This document shows, in pieces, positions 27,305 through 35,544 of a DNA stretch of 64,000 bases. Each line of letters begins with the position of its first letter. Positions within the stretch are counted from its first letter, which is position 1. Under the pieces are notes generated by a model. It was given only the letters and a program-made list of their open reading frames with translations, was not told the origin of the DNA and did no database searches. Source of the stretch: Candidatus Poribacteria bacterium (GTDB lineage: Bacteria; Poribacteria; WGA-4E; WGA-3G). The stretch is from positions 1 to 64,000 of the forward strand of contig JAJECK010000035.1 of the NCBI GenBank assembly GCA_022822085.1, given 5' to 3'. The position numbers and the translations under genes are program-made.

Positions 27305-28363
27305 ATGAAAATATTGGTAACAGGTGGCACAGGACGCATCGGATCAAATCTCACTAAAAAACTATTAGAAAAGGGACACGAAATCCGGTGTTTTACATAT
27401 CCCGGTGATGCCAATCGGGTAGATAGATGGAAAGGTAATGACAAGGTTGAGACATTCCTCGGTGATCTGCGCGAATATGAAGATGTCAAAAAAGCAGTTG
27501 AAGGTGTTGACGCTATCTATCATATCGCTGCTGCTTTTGGTGGACCATTTAATAACCGTGAGTATCTCGCTATCAACGGGATGGGAACGCTCAATATTTT
27601 AGAATGTGTCCGCGAATTCAATAAAGACATACATCGTCTCGTCTATGCTTGCACTGAAGCAATCTATTGGGAATTAACAGAAAAAGGCAGACTATTCAAT
27701 GAACTCATTACAGAGGATATGGTCGCAAAATATCACCACATGCCCTACTTCCTAACAAAATGGATCGGTGAAGAACTCTGCATGACGTATCACCATCAAT
27801 ACGGTGTACCATCCACGGTCTTCCGTTTTACAACTGTCGTAGAACCAAGTGAATTTCTCAATGATGATGGATTACCGAAGTTTTTCGTATTTAGCACCAT
27901 CTATAATCGATACAAAAACTATAAAGGCGATGATCCTGCAGAATTAGAAACCGCAGAAGCAGTTATGAAAGCGTGGAATGGAAAAGAAAAGTTTGTCCTC
28001 AAACGCAACCCCGACGGCAGACCCTACAAAGAACATTTCACAGACATTCGAGACATTGTTCAAGGATTGGTATTGGGCATAGAAAAGGACACCGCTGTCG
28101 GTCAAGAATTCACACTCGGTGGCAACGGTGTTTTCAACTTTGAAGAAGTCGTCCCTTACTTGTGTGAACGTTACAAAATGGATTATGCAGATATAAAACT
28201 CACGAACCCCAACTATTTTGAGTTTGACCTGACCAAAATCAAAACATTGTTAGACTTTGAACCGCAGCACGACATTGCAAGTATCCTTGATGCGGCTGAA
28301 GCAATGAAACGCGGTGAAGATGTTGACATCATACCAACAGGTATTCGTTGGGGTAAAAGTTAA
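27305..28363 (+). CDS. NAD-dependent epimerase/dehydratase family protein (SDR)
   Basis: The 352-residue protein starts KILVTGGTGRIGSNLTKKLLEKGHEIRCF, the Rossmann nucleotide-binding loop TGGTGRIG of extended SDR enzymes. The usual YxxxK catalytic pair is not clear; PYFLTKWIGEE (about 148-158) has Tyr149 and Lys153 and fits the spacing. Substrates of this group are usually nucleotide sugars. ERYKMDYADIKLTNPNYFEFD and the C-terminal end show no special feature. It stands alone, with its own ribosome site (GGAGAAGTGT). Confidence 0.85.
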   Translation: MKILVTGGTGRIGSNLTKKLLEKGHEIRCFTYPGDANRVDRWKGNDKVETFLGDLREYEDVKKAVEGVDAIYHIAAAFGGPFNNREYLAINGMGTLNILECVREFNKDIHRLVYACTEAIYWELTEKGRLFNELITEDMVAKYHHMPYFLTKWIGEELCMTYHHQYGVPSTVFRFTTVVEPSEFLNDDGLPKFFVFSTIYNRYKNYKGDDPAELETAEAVMKAWNGKEKFVLKRNPDGRPYKEHFTDIRDIVQGLVLGIEKDTAVGQEFTLGGNGVFNFEEVVPYLCERYKMDYADIKLTNPNYFEFDLTKIKTLLDFEPQHDIASILDAAEAMKRGEDVDIIPTGIRWGKS

Positions 28364-28451
28364 TTTCCCTTGAAATCTACAGAAAGATAGGTTAAACTAA
28401 AGATTAGAGAACACATTTAGACCGTAAACTTCCAGATTGAGGAGATTCGCG

Positions 28452-30116
28452 ATGAAAATGACATATTGGATGAAAAATCGGAGTTGGATAATTCTGCTTG
28501 CTTTTGCACTGTTGGCAGCGAGTTGTGCAACTGTAACTACAGTCACCACTAACAATAGACACGTCCATTCAAGCACTAAACACTTAGATAGACACATTGA
28601 TTCTGTGCTGAACCGGGAAGGAATTAAACCTTCAAAACAGACCTCGGATACTGAATTCTTACGACGTGTCTATTTAGATATGACAGGAACAATTCCCACC
28701 CCCGAGCAAGTCTTAGAATTTATCAACGACGGTTCACAGGACAAGCGGGCAGAGAAAATTGATGAACTTATTGAAAGCAAAGAATCTGTTGAGTATTGGA
28801 CAAATGTATGGGTCAACTGGCTCATCGGAAGACGTGATGACGCAGATGACAGGCGTATCGGTTTAACAGGGTGGGTACGTGAAGCACTTGATACCAACAT
28901 GCCTTACGATCAATTTGTTAGTGAACTCGTCTCTGCAGATGGTGAGTTAAAAGATAACGCAGCAGGAAATTATGTCCTACGGTATGAACGATCACCTGTC
29001 TTTTTGACTTCACACACATCACGATTATTTCTCGGTCTCCCGATGCAGTGTGCTGAATGCCACGATCATAAAACCGAAACTTGGCTGCAAAAAGACTTCT
29101 ACGGGGTCGCCGCATTCTTCACTGGTATCCAAAGTGAAGAAAAAGGTATGATCACAGGCATGGATATGATCGGTAATGAGAAAGAGATGGAAAATTATCT
29201 CATTACTAATAGCGCAAAACAGGACCGGGCAATGTACGTTGAAAGTATGAAGGAATCGGTTACACCGCGGTTCCTTGATGGGGCAGATTATACAGGTGAA
29301 CTCATCAAGAAACGGCAAGCTCTCGCTGAATGGATGACTGCTAAAACGAATCCCTTCTTTAGCAAAGCCATCGTAAACAGAATCTGGAAACACTTTATGG
29401 GACGAGGATTCGTAGAACCGGTTGATGGATTCGGAGACGAAAACAGACCGACAAATCCCACACTATTGGCTTGGTTAGCAGAGGATTTCATCATTCACGG
29501 ATATGACTTGCAACACCTGATGCGGACAATCCTCAATTCAAATACTTACCAGAGAAGTTCAGAAACGAATGACAGCAACAAAGATGACGATGTCTTTTAC
29601 TCACACGCATATATGAAACCTTTGAGTGCTGAACAATTTTTCTATTCCATGCTGCAAGCAACCGCCTTTGAAAGGCTATGGAAGATTAATATGAGCAGTA
29701 TGGACAGGAGTGGCGGTGAAGATAGAGAAGGTATGCTCCGAGACCTTGAATATAAGAAACGCGAACATCTCAAAAGATTCCTTTTTCTACTTGATAACGG
29801 TGAAATGGAAGAAATTGAAGCTTTCAATGGTACCGTCCCCCAAGCTCTTATGATGATAAATGGAGACATGGTGAATGACAGTGCCGATTACAAAAAACAC
29901 GGAACTTTCGTGAACTATGTCCTGGATAATTGGCGTGACACAAATGAGCGTGTCGAGTTTATGTATCTCACAGTTCTTTCACGGATACCGACAAGCAAAG
30001 AACATACCTACTTCAAACGATATTTAGACCGTAGTTTATACACAGACAAAGAATTAGCTTACGAAGACCTATATTGGGCTTTGCTGAATTCAGCAGAATT
30101 CTCGTTTAACCATTAG
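28452..30116 (+). CDS. Lipoprotein with DUF1549 and DUF1553 domains
   Basis: The start is taken at ATG 28452, with GAGGAG seven bases upstream; an in-frame TTG at 28437 is less likely. The 554-residue protein has a signal peptide with a lipobox-like end (LLAASC, about residues 22-27). Then come DUF1549 (about 40-270), with the cytochrome-like C-A-E-C-H motif in MQCAECHDH, and DUF1553 (about 290-550), with NPFFSKAIVNRIWKHFMGRG and FVEPVDGFGDENRPTNP. This pair is typical of Planctomycetes, Verrucomicrobia and Poribacteria, where it is linked to surface polysaccharide or cytochrome-type proteins of unknown role. Confidence 0.85.
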   Translation: MKMTYWMKNRSWIILLAFALLAASCATVTTVTTNNRHVHSSTKHLDRHIDSVLNREGIKPSKQTSDTEFLRRVYLDMTGTIPTPEQVLEFINDGSQDKRAEKIDELIESKESVEYWTNVWVNWLIGRRDDADDRRIGLTGWVREALDTNMPYDQFVSELVSADGELKDNAAGNYVLRYERSPVFLTSHTSRLFLGLPMQCAECHDHKTETWLQKDFYGVAAFFTGIQSEEKGMITGMDMIGNEKEMENYLITNSAKQDRAMYVESMKESVTPRFLDGADYTGELIKKRQALAEWMTAKTNPFFSKAIVNRIWKHFMGRGFVEPVDGFGDENRPTNPTLLAWLAEDFIIHGYDLQHLMRTILNSNTYQRSSETNDSNKDDDVFYSHAYMKPLSAEQFFYSMLQATAFERLWKINMSSMDRSGGEDREGMLRDLEYKKREHLKRFLFLLDNGEMEEIEAFNGTVPQALMMINGDMVNDSADYKKHGTFVNYVLDNWRDTNERVEFMYLTVLSRIPTSKEHTYFKRYLDRSLYTDKELAYEDLYWALLNSAEFSFNH

Positions 30117-30123
30117 ATTAGAG

Positions 30124-30247
30124 CGTATCTCATAAATCACTTGTAGGGGCGGGGTCTCCCCGCCCGTTTAGAAGAATCCTTTCTATATAGGGACGAGGTG
30201 ACCTCGCCCCTAAGATGAAGGTGTCCTATTATGATTTATGAGATATA
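30124..30247. repeat. MITE derived from the resident IS5-family element
   Basis: TATCTCATAAATCA (30126-30139) and its exact reverse complement (30232-30245) bound about 120 bases with no gene. Extended ends (GAGCG at the left, ATACTG at the right) match those of the IS at 40505-41374 (CAGCATATCTCATAAAT), and TA flanks both. Inside are two GC-rich hairpins: GGGCGGGG/CCCCGCCC at 30147-30165 and GGGACGAGGT/ACCTCGCCCC near 30190. It is a non-autonomous derivative that could be mobilised by the IS transposase. Confidence 0.8.
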
Positions 30248-30305
30248 CTGTAGAAACGGCGATTCGTCAATCAGCGAATCGCCTTAACAGAAGGAGTGTC
30301 ATTAT

Positions 30306-31031
30306 ATGAAAAAATTTGGTATATTTGTCCTCTTATGTTGTTTCGTTCTTAGCATTACAAACGTAGCAATCTCACAACTATATTTTGAGGATAACTTTGA
30401 CAAGGCAAACGAATCAGAGAAAAAGTGGGTTCCCCTATGGGGAGACTGGCAATTCAAAGATAAAGAATACCAACAACTCAAAAATGATGTCAACTGCATC
30501 AGTATTGTTGCAGATGACTATTGGGATGATGATTGGGTTGAATATACCTATGAGGTGCGCGCAAACAAAATCGATGGAGCGGAAGCTTTTCTAATTATGT
30601 TTCGACTTCAAGGTCAAATGAATCCCCGAGATAGAGACCTCGCAGAACATCCTGCCAGAATGAAAGGAAAACCACTGTTTGAATATTGGTGGAACCTCGG
30701 TGGTTGGGGCAACTCCGTTTCGAGAATAGAAGCTTGGAACGGTGGTGCATATAAACAGGCTGCTGATAGTAATCATACCTTTGAGACCAATAAATGGTAT
30801 AGCATCAAGATCGTAAATACCCCAACGAGTTACACACTCATCCTTGACGATGAAGAGGTACACGAAATTGCCGATGCCGACAAAGATGGTGTGGGACGAG
30901 TTGGCCTCGGAACGTGGAATACCACCGCAAAATACGAGGATGTTCTTGTCTACGGTCCTGGCGGTCCATTACCCGTTGACCCAAAAGGCAAAGTGGCTAC
31001 GGCATGGGGTTTCCTCAAAGCTGGCAGATAA
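30306..31031 (+). CDS. Secreted concanavalin-like (LamG/DUF1080-type) protein
   Basis: The 241-residue protein has a signal peptide ending near AISQL (about residue 25). The middle (about 27-215) is a beta-sandwich of the DUF1080/3-keto-disaccharide hydrolase or LamG type: YFEDNFDKANESEKKWVPLWGDWQF, DYWDDDWVEYTYEVRANKID and NKWYSIKIVNTPTSYTLILDDEEVHE. It ends with PVDPKGKVATAWGFLKAGR, a tail shared with other secreted proteins here (38937 region, 45595, 58433). It probably binds or cleaves polysaccharide in the envelope. A terminator follows. Confidence 0.75.
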   Translation: MKKFGIFVLLCCFVLSITNVAISQLYFEDNFDKANESEKKWVPLWGDWQFKDKEYQQLKNDVNCISIVADDYWDDDWVEYTYEVRANKIDGAEAFLIMFRLQGQMNPRDRDLAEHPARMKGKPLFEYWWNLGGWGNSVSRIEAWNGGAYKQAADSNHTFETNKWYSIKIVNTPTSYTLILDDEEVHEIADADKDGVGRVGLGTWNTTAKYEDVLVYGPGGPLPVDPKGKVATAWGFLKAGR

Positions 31032-31056
31032 GCCAAATTCACTATATATAAGGATA

Positions 31057-31098
31057 GGCAGAACCATTTGTTAATGATTCTGCCTTCTTTTATTTTAT
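31057..31098 (+). terminator. Rho-independent terminator downstream of the concanavalin-like gene
   Basis: GGCAGAA at 31057-31063 pairs with TTCTGCC at 31078-31084, and is followed by the T-rich tract TTCTTTTATTTTATT. It lies 26 bases after the stop codon. Confidence 0.7.
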
Positions 31099-31108
31099 TC
31101 AACAATTG

Positions 31109-31186
31109 TCCTGTAGGAGGGTTTGTAACCCCGACTTTCTAAAATTCGTCCTGTAAGAGGGGTTTGTAACCCCGACTTTCTAAAAT
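31109..31186. repeat. Tandem 37-38 base direct repeat
   Basis: Two copies (31109-31145 and 31149-31186) of the unit beginning TCCTGTA and including GGTTTGTAACCCC. The right end of copy 2 lies over the last codons of the NADAR gene. The unit belongs to the dispersed GGTT...AACC palindromes. Confidence 0.7.
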
Positions 31187-31881
31187 AGACTGAGTTGTTC
31201 TGACTCCTGTTCTGTTACAGGGTATTGTTCAGGTCCATTAAGTGTAGTGAGATAATAATCCTTATCACTAATTATCTGTTTATCCATCAATCCATTTTTA
31301 GAAAAAGAAACATAAAACGCAGCAGCGCGTGCTTGGCAATTTAATGATTTACTTGGATTGAAGACAATATCTGAAAACCCTTGATACGATTCAAGTTGTT
31401 GCATTAGATCTTTCTTTTGCTGATATAGTGCAGTGATATATAACCAGTCATAGAAAGCCGTCTTTGGTTCAGTAGGAAAGTCTTCTCCACAGAAGTTAAA
31501 ACCGATCAACTCTCCCGAATTCTGCAACCGTTCATCAGTCTTTGCCGACTTGCTGGATACTGAATATAAATCGTGGTGCGGACCACCATTTTCAAACACC
31601 TTACTCCCTTGATATGCACACTCCACGCTCATCTTCCGACCATTTTCCGTTTCCAAAGGCAGAATAAAAGCACTCAGTGAAACCCCAAGACGCGATTCCG
31701 ATTTTCGCGATATCTCCAAAATTGGAGCGATTCCTTGCTTTTCGGCAGCTTCATGTAAGGATAGTATAGATTTCTGCATCTGCGATTTTGCAAAACCGGG
31801 ATGCCATTTGAACTCTATGTCTACCTGTTTAACAAACGGACATCCGTTGAAATCAGGAAAAAAAACGGGCCGGTTCACCAT
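31180..31881 (-). CDS. NADAR-domain antitoxin of the DarT1-associated type (DUF6977-like), no toxin alongside
   Basis: The 233-residue protein starts MVNRPVFFPD and keeps the segments characteristic of the family: FVKQVDIEFKWHPGFAKSQMQKSI, ENGRKMSVECAYQGSKVFENGGPHHDLY and FPTEPKTAFYDWLYITALY (from memory of homologues). NADAR enzymes remove ADP-ribose from guanine bases put there by DarT1 toxins. No DUF4433/DarT gene is found within reach in either direction. An orphan may protect against invading DarT-carrying elements, or be a relic. Confidence 0.8.
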   Translation of the reverse strand: MVNRPVFFPDFNGCPFVKQVDIEFKWHPGFAKSQMQKSILSLHEAAEKQGIAPILEISRKSESRLGVSLSAFILPLETENGRKMSVECAYQGSKVFENGGPHHDLYSVSSKSAKTDERLQNSGELIGFNFCGEDFPTEPKTAFYDWLYITALYQQKKDLMQQLESYQGFSDIVFNPSKSLNCQARAAAFYVSFSKNGLMDKQIISDKDYYLTTLNGPEQYPVTEQESEQLSLF

Positions 31882-31907
31882 TATTTCAGTTCCTTTTTCC
31901 TTTTAAT

Positions 31908-32095
31908 CATCAGTAATTAGTTTCGCAAGATCGGGTGTTTCATTTAGGTTCATCTAAAAATTGTGTTGGTAACTCGAAATTTAAGAGAATCTTTCACCTC
32001 AATCTCATTGACAACCTTCCTTACATTAGGCAATGGCAATCGTTGAATTTTGGAGAAATTGAATGAATATCGGTATCAATAAAGACCAAAGTTAA
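31908..32095 (-). pseudogene. Possible decayed PIN-type toxin behind the UPF0175 gene
   Basis: Immediately after the UPF0175 gene, minus-strand frames give VFIDTDIHS, a PIN-like first strand with two aspartates, then a stop. A second fragment (VRKVVNEIEVKDSLKFRVTNTIF, ending near 31953) is hydrophobic and charged like a PIN C-terminus. UPF0175 antitoxins are normally followed by a DUF3368 PIN toxin, so this could be what is left. The match is short and weak. Confidence 0.25.
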
Positions 32096-32443
32096 CTATT
32101 CCTCTGTCTTTTCGTTCTCTCTGTGAAAACTTTTGATAAGCGAAACACCTTCTTTCAACTCCTCTACCGATTCAACCTCAACAACTTTCAAGGTCCCTTT
32201 CGCTTTTAAAACCGATTCAAACTCAAAACGGTGCATCCCAGCAAGCTCCGATGCTCTTCCGAGCGTCACTTCTCCAGCTTGATAGAGTTGGACTGAAGCA
32301 TCAAGGCGAGATTTCTGTTTGTTACGTACCAGTTTTTCAACGGCATCAACGATCAAAGTATGGGAATCAGGATAGAGCCCAACCCCGATCAAAGCATCAA
32401 CTTCTTTTTCAAGATCAGGCGATTGAATTTCAACCTGTAGCAT
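32096..32443 (-). CDS. UPF0175 family antitoxin
   Basis: The start is taken at 32443 (ATG after TGGAGGTGATACTG, a good ribosome site); ORF frames five residues longer lack it. The 115-residue protein has a helical N-terminal half and then the UPF0175 signature VQLYQAGEVTLGRASELAGMHRFEF, which is a helix-turn-helix-like DNA-binding region with the A-x-x-A/E motif. These proteins usually form type II toxin-antitoxin pairs with PIN-domain toxins. Here no intact toxin follows. Confidence 0.8.
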   Translation of the reverse strand: MLQVEIQSPDLEKEVDALIGVGLYPDSHTLIVDAVEKLVRNKQKSRLDASVQLYQAGEVTLGRASELAGMHRFEFESVLKAKGTLKVVEVESVEELKEGVSLIKSFHRENEKTEE

Positions 32444-32542
32444 CAGTATCACCTCCACAAAACATTCAATTAATCGGATTCAGAAAGAAACAATTCGTCT
32501 TCATTCATCCGCTAATGTATTCTGACATAACTTACTGCACTC

Positions 32543-32788
32543 CTACCACACTTCATTTCCCACTGCTTGACCTGTAGAAATCTCACCGTGTGCATTTTCC
32601 TCTGTTACCTGAGATACGAGTTCCGCTAACTTTAGGCGAGGTAACTTCACCGTGCGGCGACTTTTTGCTCGCTGATGTCCCTTCTTCTTAGTCACTTCTA
32701 TATTCTCGCCGTGCAAACTTTTCTCTGACACAAAAGGGATATCTAATTTCGTCATATCTTTTTCGGAAGTCGTTATTTTAGCTGCCAT
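32543..32788 (-). CDS. MazE-like antitoxin C-terminal domain protein
   Basis: The last 32 residues (KLAELVSQVTEENAHGEISTGQAVGNEVW) match the C-terminal toxin-binding tail of MazE/ChpR-type antitoxins (typical form LLAQITPENLHGE..GPAVGNEVW). The first part (MAAKITTSEKDMTKL..., basic KKKGHQRAKSRR) is not the usual SpoVT/AbrB fold. A MazF toxin gene is not found downstream in 32459-32542 or elsewhere nearby. An 81-residue protein with only the binding tail could still neutralise a MazF toxin. A short coding gene, so certainty is moderate. Confidence 0.6.
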   Translation of the reverse strand: MAAKITTSEKDMTKLDIPFVSEKSLHGENIEVTKKKGHQRAKSRRTVKLPRLKLAELVSQVTEENAHGEISTGQAVGNEVW

Positions 32789-32885
32789 GATGTATTTCCT
32801 CCTTGGATTATATTTGAAAGTATACTATATTGAGGCAAAGAAAATCAAACTGTTTTCAGGATATGTGAAGGGAAGTCCTTTATTC

Positions 32886-33932
32886 CTATTGATCCCCAGA
32901 ATGCTCATGCGGATGGGGATGCTCTGGGGCTTCAGGCATTGGACGTTGAGATAACCACCACGCAAACGCAACTATCAAACATGCAAACACAATCGCACAG
33001 ATTGACATCGGCATCCCCACTGTCTTCTCACCGTCTGTCAGACTCTCCGATTGCATGCGAATCCTGAATAACGCGATAATACCTAACACGACAACAACCG
33101 CAGCCATCACAAGATTTGCCTGCCACGGCACACGAAAAAGCACTGTAATTAGTGAAATCACAGCAACAGTCATACTCAATAAAGCAAAAGAGTTATATGG
33201 TGTTGTCCCAATTTCCTCTGTTTCAGAGATATAGACAGACTGGCGCGCTGGCACAGGCACTGGTGCACCATCCTGATAGGTCATCTCAATAAGTTTGATG
33301 AATTCGGCTAACAGTTTTTCATCCTGAATCCACTCATAGAGTGTTGGATATTCATGCCGCAACAAGATAATAAACTCCTGACGTTGTGCGCTGTAATCAG
33401 TGAACTCATCCCAATCCTTTTCCGCAACGGTGATATACGGTTCCGGTCCGACACGGAGTTCATATCCTTTCCCAGCAACATAAACAACGCTACCGACATC
33501 CTCGCGTTGTGCCATGAGTATTTCACCAGAGTCCATAACTGATTGTTGATTGTCCTCCGCTGTCGCTGCCATGTCGCGTTGTTTGAGTGCCTCTGCCTTC
33601 TCTTCAGATTGCGATGTTAACTCGCTATCTGCAATTGCCACATCAATGCGACTCATCAATTCAAGTGCAATAACCTCATGCTCAGGGTCAACAAACAGCG
33701 CGGTTTCCCGTTCCTCTTTTACTGGTACAGGACGACAACGTATCTGCTGCGCGCCTAAAGTCGCTTGATTCAACTTGATTTCCCATTCATCACTTGTGCG
33801 ATAAATCTCAATCCAGTTTGCAGTGTCCCCAACTTCCTCACCTATGAAGTCTGAAACTTGATTTAATCTACCTTCGCTCACTTGTGCGTCCTGAGTTGGA
33901 CTCCGCAGTCTTCCTCTTTCCCCATCCATCAC
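32886..33932 (-). CDS. Membrane protein with a His-rich tail, function unknown
   Basis: The 348-residue protein is soluble and acidic through about residue 245, then has three hydrophobic segments: FALLSMTVAVISLITVLF, ANLVMAAVVVVLGIIALF and MPMSICAIVFACLIVAFAWW. The tail (PEHPHPHEHSGDQ) may bind metal. The soluble part has no family I recognise; EEVGDTANWIEIYRTSDEW is its most structured segment. It begins 9 bases downstream of the glycosyltransferase stop, so the genes may share a transcript. An ATG one codon in is an alternative start. Confidence 0.65.
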   Translation of the reverse strand: MMDGERGRLRSPTQDAQVSEGRLNQVSDFIGEEVGDTANWIEIYRTSDEWEIKLNQATLGAQQIRCRPVPVKEERETALFVDPEHEVIALELMSRIDVAIADSELTSQSEEKAEALKQRDMAATAEDNQQSVMDSGEILMAQREDVGSVVYVAGKGYELRVGPEPYITVAEKDWDEFTDYSAQRQEFIILLRHEYPTLYEWIQDEKLLAEFIKLIEMTYQDGAPVPVPARQSVYISETEEIGTTPYNSFALLSMTVAVISLITVLFRVPWQANLVMAAVVVVLGIIALFRIRMQSESLTDGEKTVGMPMSICAIVFACLIVAFAWWLSQRPMPEAPEHPHPHEHSGDQ

Positions 33933-33941
33933 AACTCCTTA

Positions 33942-35156
33942 TCAACTCTCTGACAATAATTCTTCGTAGACGGTCTCTGTCAAAGCACTGTTTTTCTCAC
34001 TGCTAAACAACATTTCTGCGCGTTGACGCGCTGCTTTTCCCATTGCCGTTAACTGTTCCGAATCGTTTGCGAGTTCTGCAATTGCAGAAGCAATCGCCTC
34101 AGCATTTTCAGGCGGCACCAAAACCCCTGTTTCAGGCGTAACCAACTCCTTACTTCCGCCAAGTGGCGTAGCAATAACGGACTTACCAACTGCCATCGCT
34201 TCAATGATTGTCCGTGGGCATGCTTCTGGAATGATTGAAGGCACTAACACAATATCAAGCAGAGATGTGACAACGCGCGTATCAGATAGAAACCCGGTGA
34301 AGATAACTGAATCGGCAACGTCTAAATCCACTACCTCCTGTTTTAGTGATGCCATATAATCGTGGTCTTTCTGAAAATAAGGACCACCCACAATCAGCAA
34401 TTTGATATTAACCGAGTTGTTTTCTATTTTCTTTAACTCAGCCATTGCCCTCACCAAAAAATGTATTCCCTTTTCCGGTGTTATCCGAGTCACAACACCT
34501 ACAAATAGTGGATGGGTTGATTCCATCCCCTTCTGTGTAACTTCTTCATTTTCCAATAACAGTTCTGTCCGCAGAGTCTCCACTTCTGTCTGTGAAGCTT
34601 GAAACTCCTCCAAATCCACTCCATTATAGATTAAAGTCTGCTTCTCTGCTGGTACAAAATCCCAACGGGTCGCCTCTGATACTAATATGACGCGTCGCAA
34701 CAGTTTGGCACAAATCTTATCCAATATGCCGTAAGATGTCGCATAACGTTTGTGCATGAGAATAGGAATACGGTGCCACTTCGCGACGATACCTCCGAGC
34801 AGTGCGACCGAAAGCGAATTAGCGTGGATCAGCGAAATTGAATGTTGTTTTACTGCTTGATGAAGTTGTCCGATTACCCAGAGCTGTTGAAAATCATTCA
34901 GCAGATCACGCAATGTAAATCGTTTAACCTTATCTGTTTTGTTATGTGCTTCAGGGAGAGATAGCGGAATAACATAAGCACCAGTCTTAGCCACTTCATC
35001 GGCAAAGGGACAATTAGCAAGACAACCCACGAATGGTGAAAATCGTTGTCTGTCCAACAACTTCAGCAGGAGCAGGAGACTCCGTTGTCCACCGCCAATA
35101 CCTGAACCGCTATCAAGATAGAGAATGTTGTATTTTGATGGATCGGGTGTTTTCAT
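33942..35156 (-). CDS. Glycosyltransferase family 4/GT-B type
   Basis: The start is taken at ATG 35156 (GTGGGAAG upstream); a TTG four codons earlier is an alternative. The 404-residue protein has an N-terminal acceptor domain with SGIGGGQRSLLLLLKLL, and a C-terminal donor domain with FVGVVTRITPEKGIHFLVRAMAEL and VPSIIPEACPRTIIEAMAVGKSVIATPLGG, the GPGTF-like E-x7-E motif region of GT4. It transfers a sugar from a nucleotide donor, probably into a surface polysaccharide or lipid. The tsaE gene upstream overlaps it by 44 bases at its own 3' end. Confidence 0.85.
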   Translation of the reverse strand: MKTPDPSKYNILYLDSGSGIGGGQRSLLLLLKLLDRQRFSPFVGCLANCPFADEVAKTGAYVIPLSLPEAHNKTDKVKRFTLRDLLNDFQQLWVIGQLHQAVKQHSISLIHANSLSVALLGGIVAKWHRIPILMHKRYATSYGILDKICAKLLRRVILVSEATRWDFVPAEKQTLIYNGVDLEEFQASQTEVETLRTELLLENEEVTQKGMESTHPLFVGVVTRITPEKGIHFLVRAMAELKKIENNSVNIKLLIVGGPYFQKDHDYMASLKQEVVDLDVADSVIFTGFLSDTRVVTSLLDIVLVPSIIPEACPRTIIEAMAVGKSVIATPLGGSKELVTPETGVLVPPENAEAIASAIAELANDSEQLTAMGKAARQRAEMLFSSEKNSALTETVYEELLSES

Positions 35157-35544
35157 CTTCCCACGCAATGTGTATTTTTATACAGGTATCGGGCAAACCT
35201 TCTGCCATTCGTTCTGCCCACTCAATAATACAGATGCCATCGCTATTCATATACTCACCTAAGCCGAGTTCAGCAATCTCAGCAAAGGTCTCAAGACGAT
35301 ATAGATCAATATGATAGATAGGAATCTCCCCATCGTATTCATTGATGAGAATATAGGAAGGACTGCTTACTACCTCACCCGGCGCGATGCCGATACCACG
35401 GGCAATTCCTTGTGTGAGACATGTTTTCCCTGACCCGAGATCACCAATAAGTGCGACAACATCACCGGCTTTCAACGTCCTACCAAGTTCCTCACCGAGA
35501 GTTTGTGTCTCCTCTGGGCTCTCTGTACTAACTATCTTTTCCAT
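35113..35544 (-). CDS. tsaE: tRNA t6A biosynthesis ATPase TsaE
   Basis: TsaE is the ATPase that helps TsaB, TsaD and TsaC make t6A37 in tRNAs that read ANN codons. The 143-residue protein has P-loop VALIGDLGSGKTCLTQGIARGIG (about 34-55), SPSYILINEYDG, YHIDLYRLE and EYMNSDGICIIEWAERM, all family motifs. ATG 35544 is preferred (AGGACATA before it); a GTG five codons earlier is possible. It overlaps the sugar ABC ATPase gene upstream by 17 bases. Confidence 0.92.
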   Translation of the reverse strand: MEKIVSTESPEETQTLGEELGRTLKAGDVVALIGDLGSGKTCLTQGIARGIGIAPGEVVSSPSYILINEYDGEIPIYHIDLYRLETFAEIAELGLGEYMNSDGICIIEWAERMAEGLPDTCIKIHIAWEDENTRSIKIQHSLS

